Assembly: GCA_025529335.1 (NCBI GenBank)
Contig: JAMYHX010000809.1
Location: 1 to 11,669 of the forward strand
DNA: 11,669 nucleotides
Direction of reading: 5' to 3'
Origin: Rhizopus sp. PT2906
Taxonomy: Eukaryota > Mucoromycota > Mucoromycetes > Mucorales > Rhizopodaceae
Shown: positions 8,108 to 11,669 of the stretch, piece by piece
How positions within the stretch are numbered: the stretch's first letter is position 1
Layout: every line of letters begins with the position of its first letter
The notes under the pieces: model-generated
Database searches by the model: none
What the model was told of the DNA's origin: nothing
Seen by the model: the letters and a program-made list of their open reading frames with translations, nothing else
Program-made: the position numbers and the translations under genes

Positions 8108-8115
8108 TATTTATA
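8108..8115 (-). promoter_or_regulatory. TATA box of the 88-residue secreted protein gene
   Basis: TATAAATA on the minus strand, its first base 66 bp upstream of the ATG at 8049. Confidence 0.6.
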
Positions 8116-8386
8116 TTCGAAAAAGCATCGGCGTATTTATCTGAAACTTGCTTAGAGCGATCAATCAAGGGCTTTCATCTTGGCCATGCATATAATCATG
8201 AAGCATAGCGTAACTCATCCGCATGGGAGTGTATTACATGGATACCATAACCTTAAAGAGAGCCAAAGTATACAACAAACATAAACATTTGTAACAGCTC
8301 ACGAAGAATAGTAAGTGCGCTAAGGACGATGTCACTCTATGAAAGGCAGACTATAAATATTATGCGATCTTACTTGCCTGGAGTAG

Positions 8387-8470
8387 TTAATCAAGGTAAA
8401 TGACTGTGCCATCTTTAAGGATAACAAAAGAGGGAACAGCAAGGGTATATCCTTGAATGCCAAGTGATTT
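8387..8470 (-). pseudogene. Short thioredoxin-fold-like coding remnant
   Basis: Read on the minus strand after a TAG at about 8476, a 26-residue open stretch contains LGIQGYTLAVPSFVILKDG followed by TVIY and a stop at 8389-8387. The VPSFVILKDG pattern resembles the cis-proline strand and turn (PTFVLFDKDG type) near the C-terminus of thioredoxin and redoxin folds. The same phase is open upstream of the TAG, through the 77-bp repeat. There is no start codon, catalytic CxxC or promoter, so this is at most the tail of a broken gene or a last exon. Chance cannot be excluded at this length. Confidence 0.3.
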
Positions 8471-8545
8471 ATTCTAGACTAAACTGGATGATCTATAATA
8501 AGCCCAGAATATTCTGCTGACATCTGCGTGCTCGAATAGACCCTT
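8469..8545 (+). repeat. 77-bp exact inverted repeat, internal copy
   Basis: Identical over all 77 bases to the reverse complement of 11593-11669, the last bases of the window. The first mismatch is at 8546/11592, and the other limit cannot be seen because the window ends. See the matching entry at the right edge. Confidence 0.95.
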
Positions 8546-9299
8546 CATTTATTTTTTTGCATATGCTGAAATAAACTTCGTCATCCTCTGCTTTTTTTCT
8601 CTTTATAAAATGACAATGTGTAAAACGTATAATGCTCATTTTATTGAATTGATTCTCTATTGAAGCAATCATCAAGCTTAGGAGGTATAATATGTGCCAA
8701 GCCCTTTAAGGATATTTATGAGAACATGATCGTATATACTACAGATTACAATATATTTCGTTGAGTGACCTTATCATTGCCTTGTGCTCATTTTTAGTAA
8801 ATTTGGTTTTTGGAGTGAAACTGGCGCTTTTATTACTGCTATTATTGAACCATAGTGGGACTTTTATGCTAGACGCCTTTTCCTAAATATCTTTGCTGAA
8901 TATGGTTCAATTGAAGCATCTTAAGACCTTGATCCGGTTTATCGACTTTTTCTTTTCTTTGACATCGAAAGCTGAACAAATATATCCAAGATCATTTGCA
9001 AATATAACACTTTTTCATGTCTATTTTTGAAAGTTTATAGTAGTTAATATCATCCATTCTGATGATAAAGTACCGTTTCTGAAAGATGCGGTAGTGGACC
9101 TGCTTAGTTTTGTTGTTGTCTGCAAGATTTAGAAGTTGATCTGAAGTCAAATGCAGATATTCCCTAGGGTAATTACTCTTTCAAGCGCTGTCTAAGGTAA
9201 CTATATTTATTCCATGGCTAGGAACTCGTTTCAAAAGAAAAAGAAGACGTGTAAGAGTCAAATCATTCCATATATCATTTCTAGCATTTAAAAACCATA
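8546..9299. other. AT-rich spacer, no gene seen
   Basis: Contains an 11-bp perfect inverted repeat (ATTGAACCATA at 8844-8854 and its complement at 8901-8911, loop 46 nt). A short plus-strand protein-like run at about 9035-9130 (DDKVPFLKDAVVDLLSFVVV) ends in a stop, has no start and may be a relic. A 60-residue minus-strand frame (8493-8675) overlaps the 77-bp repeat and is not credible. Confidence 0.4.
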
Positions 9300-9301
9300 T
9301 A

Positions 9302-9488
9302 CAGTGTACTCTCGATTACGAAATACAGCAATTCGGAATATTCGCGATATTGGAATGCCATTTTCGAAGGACTTTATAGCCACCGCTTTAAACTTCCTGT
9401 GACATTCACCTGGATTGTCGATATGTAAGCTTTATTACGGAATGCCATTCGTGCTTCCTGTAGGTGTTCTGTAATCGAGAGTCTACTG
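9302..9488. mobile_element. Pogo/Tigger-like MITE (187 bp) with TA target duplication
   Basis: The left end reads CAGTGTACTCTCGATTAC and the reverse complement of the right end reads CAGTAGACTCTCGATTAC, identical at 16 of 18 positions. Similarity continues inward with small gaps to TACAG. TA flanks both ends (9300-9301 and 9489-9490). CAGT-starting repeats containing CTCG-TTA with TA duplications are characteristic of the pogo/Tigger branch of Tc1/mariner elements. At 187 bp it has no coding capacity and would be moved by a transposase elsewhere. A short internal direct repeat, GGAATGCCATT, occurs twice (about 9353 and 9439). Confidence 0.75.
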
Positions 9489-9956
9489 TAGTACTTAAAT
9501 GTTGACACTTGAAACATAGTCTTCTTCCTTGAATATATGTTTATCATTACAAACAAGTATATGGTTTGCTCAAACGTTGGTCTGTTACATGCTCAAAATT
9601 AATAAAAATTAAAACAAGTAGCACATAATTTACTAATATCAATTGTCAGTTGTACAATCCGCTAATCTTTGGTTAAACCTATTACGCAGTATTATATATA
9701 TTCGATGTTGAGGTAGTTGATAGCTTGATTTTGAAAGAAGTTATTACTGAGATACAAAGTTATTGCTAACGATAACATTATACATTACTTCTAGCCTGTA
9801 CTAAAAGCGTTTACAACTTCTTAAGTAGTAATACTCTAATGTACTACACATCACCATTTATTATTGCCATACCTTTTGACTATGAGTGTCTATCCCGAGG
9901 TAATATCGCATAAAATTTACTTTGATCTGATTATGAAATAATATAGACTCCAAGTG
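9489..9956. other. AT-rich spacer upstream of the cellulase gene
   Basis: No reading frame or RNA gene is supportable. It should hold the upstream regulatory region of the endoglucanase. I see no clear cluster of GGCTAA- or GC-rich carbon-control sites. Confidence 0.4.
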
Positions 9957-9964
9957 TATAAATA
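9957..9964 (+). promoter_or_regulatory. TATA box of the GH45 endoglucanase gene
   Basis: TATAAATA starting 61 bp before the ATG at 10018, followed by T/C-rich leader sequence. Confidence 0.65.
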
Positions 9965-10017
9965 GTTGATCTACTTCTTTTAAATATGGGATCAACCACT
10001 TGTTTCTTTTTTTTGCA

Positions 10018-10983
10018 ATGAAGCTATTCGCTATTGCCTCCTCTGCCATTTTAGCTCTTGCTGTAAGCACTGAATTAGTCGCTGCTGAGTGTAGCAAAAT
10101 GTATGGTCAATGTGGCGGTAAGGACTGGAAAGGTCCTACATGCTGTGAAGCCGGATCTCATTGTGTCAGCTCGCCTGGTAATCCATGGTATTCTCAGTGC
10201 CTTCCTGGTTCTGGTTCAAGTAACAGCAATAACAATGGAAAGAAGCCTACAAGAGCCACTACAAAGCCCAAGCATACCACAGCCGCCAGTCAAAAACCTA
10301 AGCATACTACAGGCTCAAATAAAAGCAGCGGCTATTCTGTCATTCCTGGAGGAATTTCTGGTACGAACGCAGCTTCAACCCAATATTGGGATTGCTGTAA
10401 GGCTTCCTGCAGTTGGCCTGGAAGAGGTTCTGTCACTGCTCCTGTAAACTCTTGTGCCAAAAACGGCGTGACTCTTATGGGCAATAACGTTTTAAGCGCT
10501 TGTAACGGCGGTACCAGCTACATGTGCAACAACAATCAGCCTTGGGTTATTAATGATAAGCTTGCCTATGGTTTCTCTGCAACCGTCATCCGTGGTAAAA
10601 AAGAATCTGATCTATGCTGTGCCTGCTTTGAGCTTACTTTTACAAACACTCCGATTGCTGGTAAAAAGATGATTGTTCAAGTGACCAACACTGGCTCCTA
10701 TCCCATGAGTGAAAGCGCTCATTTCGATTTACAGATGCCCGGTGGAGGCGTTGGCGAATTCAATGCATGTACATCTCAGTGGAATGCTCCACCTGATGGC
10801 TGGGGAAGAAGATATGGCGGTACTACCGATGTTTCTCAGTGCTCACAATTACCTTCTGTACTTCAGCCTGGTTGCAGGTTTAGATATGGTTGGTTCCAAA
10901 ATGCAAACAATCCAACCTTGACCTATAAGCAAGTCACTTGTCCTAAAGAGCTTGTTGCAAGAACTGGCTGTCAAAGAAAATAG
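10018..10983 (+). CDS. Secreted endoglucanase: CBM1 plus GH45 catalytic domain
   Basis: Cleaves internal beta-1,4 bonds of cellulose (EC 3.2.1.4 type, inverting) outside the cell. The protein has 321 residues and no intron. The ATG at 10018 is chosen because it opens the signal peptide (residues 1-23, ending LVAA). Residues 24-62 are a fungal CBM1 with YGQCGGKDWKG and the NPWYSQC end. A serine/threonine/lysine linker (about 64-105) holds two KPKHTT units and is likely O-glycosylated. The GH45 domain starts about residue 119 with QYWDCCKASCSW, giving catalytic Asp125; the second catalytic Asp is Asp237 in HFDLQMPGGGVG. Both match the two aspartates of Humicola EGV. The N-terminal CBM1 is the Rhizopus/Mucor-type arrangement. 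GH45 genes in Mucoromycota are often thought to be horizontally acquired. Poly(A) signals follow at 11030 and 11053. Confidence 0.95.
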   Translation: MKLFAIASSAILALAVSTELVAAECSKMYGQCGGKDWKGPTCCEAGSHCVSSPGNPWYSQCLPGSGSSNSNNNGKKPTRATTKPKHTTAASQKPKHTTGSNKSSGYSVIPGGISGTNAASTQYWDCCKASCSWPGRGSVTAPVNSCAKNGVTLMGNNVLSACNGGTSYMCNNNQPWVINDKLAYGFSATVIRGKKESDLCCACFELTFTNTPIAGKKMIVQVTNTGSYPMSESAHFDLQMPGGGVGEFNACTSQWNAPPDGWGRRYGGTTDVSQCSQLPSVLQPGCRFRYGWFQNANNPTLTYKQVTCPKELVARTGCQRK

Positions 10984-11029
10984 CTGAACTTTTCAACAGT
11001 TTATTGTTATGAAAAGACTCATTTTACCA

Positions 11030-11058
11030 AATAAAAAGCCTTTATTGTTATGAATAAA
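11030..11058 (+). terminator. Tandem poly(A) signals of the endoglucanase gene
   Basis: AATAAA at 11030-11035 and 11053-11058, 47 and 70 bases after the stop. A 14-bp direct repeat TTTATTGTTATGAA (11000-11013 and 11041-11054) sits in the same 3' region. Confidence 0.5.
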
Positions 11059-11592
11059 TGTTGCACTATCAAGTTTAATAGCACTTTGGATTCTCATTTA
11101 CCTACTGCTCCTTTCAATGTAACTTGCCGTCATCAAAATTAGGGATAGTGCTACAGACTCAAGTCTAGAAGCATATCGCCTTTGTAAGATCATTTGCATA
11201 TACTTGACGTAATATCAGTTAATACATCCAAATTATTAAGTGAACAGCATTTAGCAATGGCAGTTATTTTTTTTTTCTCATATGAGGTAACTACAATGCC
11301 ATGTCAAAATGTTATTAGCCGAAGACCCTTTTCTTGAGATATTGTACGTTTGCATGGCTATGCTGTCGCTTGGGGCCCGCCAAAATATAATGCAAATGTT
11401 TCAGAATGTATAACGAAGGTTAAAAGTAATACAAGCTAAAGACTTTATAAACAAAATAAAAGAGAAAAAGAAAAAAAAGACAAAGGTAGGAGCTTATGTC
11501 CATATTCCGTGTCATTATTTCTAATCATTGAATTCATTGTAAAAGAAGGCATTTGGCGCCAAACAACAAGCAACCTTTTGCAGCTTCAGATA
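11059..11592. other. AT-rich 3' flank, no gene seen
   Basis: Contains T-rich and A-rich runs (about 11266-11277 and 11455-11480). No frame of any size looks like protein, and no RNA gene was recognised. Confidence 0.5.
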
Positions 11593-11669
11593 AAGGGTCT
11601 ATTCGAGCACGCAGATGTCAGCAGAATATTCTGGGCTTATTATAGATCATCCAGTTTAGTCTAGAATAA
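11593..11669 (-). repeat. 77-bp exact inverted repeat, terminal copy at the window end
   Basis: The reverse complement equals 8469-8545 without a mismatch, and it stops exactly at the last base given. The interval between the copies, about 3 kb, contains the MITE and the endoglucanase. No transposase lies between them. Confidence 0.95.

Noticed and set aside
8493..8675. 60-residue minus-strand ORF ending inside the 77-bp repeat, whose end recurs at the right edge of the window
   Set aside because: The shared residues follow simply from the duplicated DNA; the unique part is low-complexity and lysine-rich, with no start context.
8844..8911. 11-bp perfect inverted repeat considered as a small MITE or RNA hairpin
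   Set aside because: Too short, with no flanking duplication and no further symmetry; kept only as a note in the spacer entry.
10103..10447. 114-residue plus-strand ORF inside the endoglucanase gene, and similar frames at 10709-10921 and 9861-10097
   Set aside because: Alternative frames or antisense of the CBM1-GH45 coding sequence, without independent evidence.

Overview
The window looks like nuclear DNA of an early-diverging filamentous fungus, most likely Mucoromycota (Mucorales such as Rhizopus or Mucor and relatives). The reasons are very AT-rich spacers, short GT-AG introns of 50 to 59 nt, an intronless GH45 endoglucanase with an N-terminal CBM1 (the arrangement known from Rhizopus endoglucanases), and a eukaryotic-type homoserine kinase. 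No bacterial or organellar signature was seen. The genus is an inference.

Layout, left to right. Positions 158-1176 hold a roughly 1 kb element with 41-bp terminal inverted repeats; its right end lies a few bases beyond the stop codon of the homoserine kinase gene. That gene occupies 1182-2329 on the minus strand in three exons (347 residues). A spacer from 2410 to 3741 holds a GC-richer island with two weak ORFs and a (GA)13 microsatellite. A two-exon gene at 3742-4088 (+) encodes a 95-residue protein I do not recognise. From about 4670 to 6870 lie two decayed coding regions, plus strand then minus strand; their protein-like segments are broken by stops and frame changes.

The right half carries three intact genes for secreted proteins. 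They are a 148-residue Kex2-type preproprotein with six cysteines (7034-7480, +), an 88-residue seven-cysteine peptide with an acidic tail (7783-8049, -) and the CBM1-GH45 endoglucanase (10018-10983, +). All three have TATAAATA starting 61 to 69 bp upstream of the ATG, so they share core-promoter geometry. A 187-bp pogo/Tigger-like MITE flanked by TA lies in the spacer before the cellulase.

The last 77 bases are an exact inverted copy of 8469-8545. A length of exactly 77, ending at the last base, suggests a de Bruijn-graph contig end at a repeat junction rather than a true transposon terminus. If so, the window is a whole contig and the repeat continues leftward from 8469 past what is visible here, through a small thioredoxin-fold-like coding remnant.

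Functionally, the homoserine kinase belongs to threonine synthesis. The right half reads as an accessory secretome region (plant cell-wall attack plus small secreted proteins) among relics and non-autonomous DNA transposons. I found no evidence of an operon or a novel multi-gene system. The most notable items are the exact terminal repeat, the element abutting the kinase gene, the relic genes and the two small secreted proteins.
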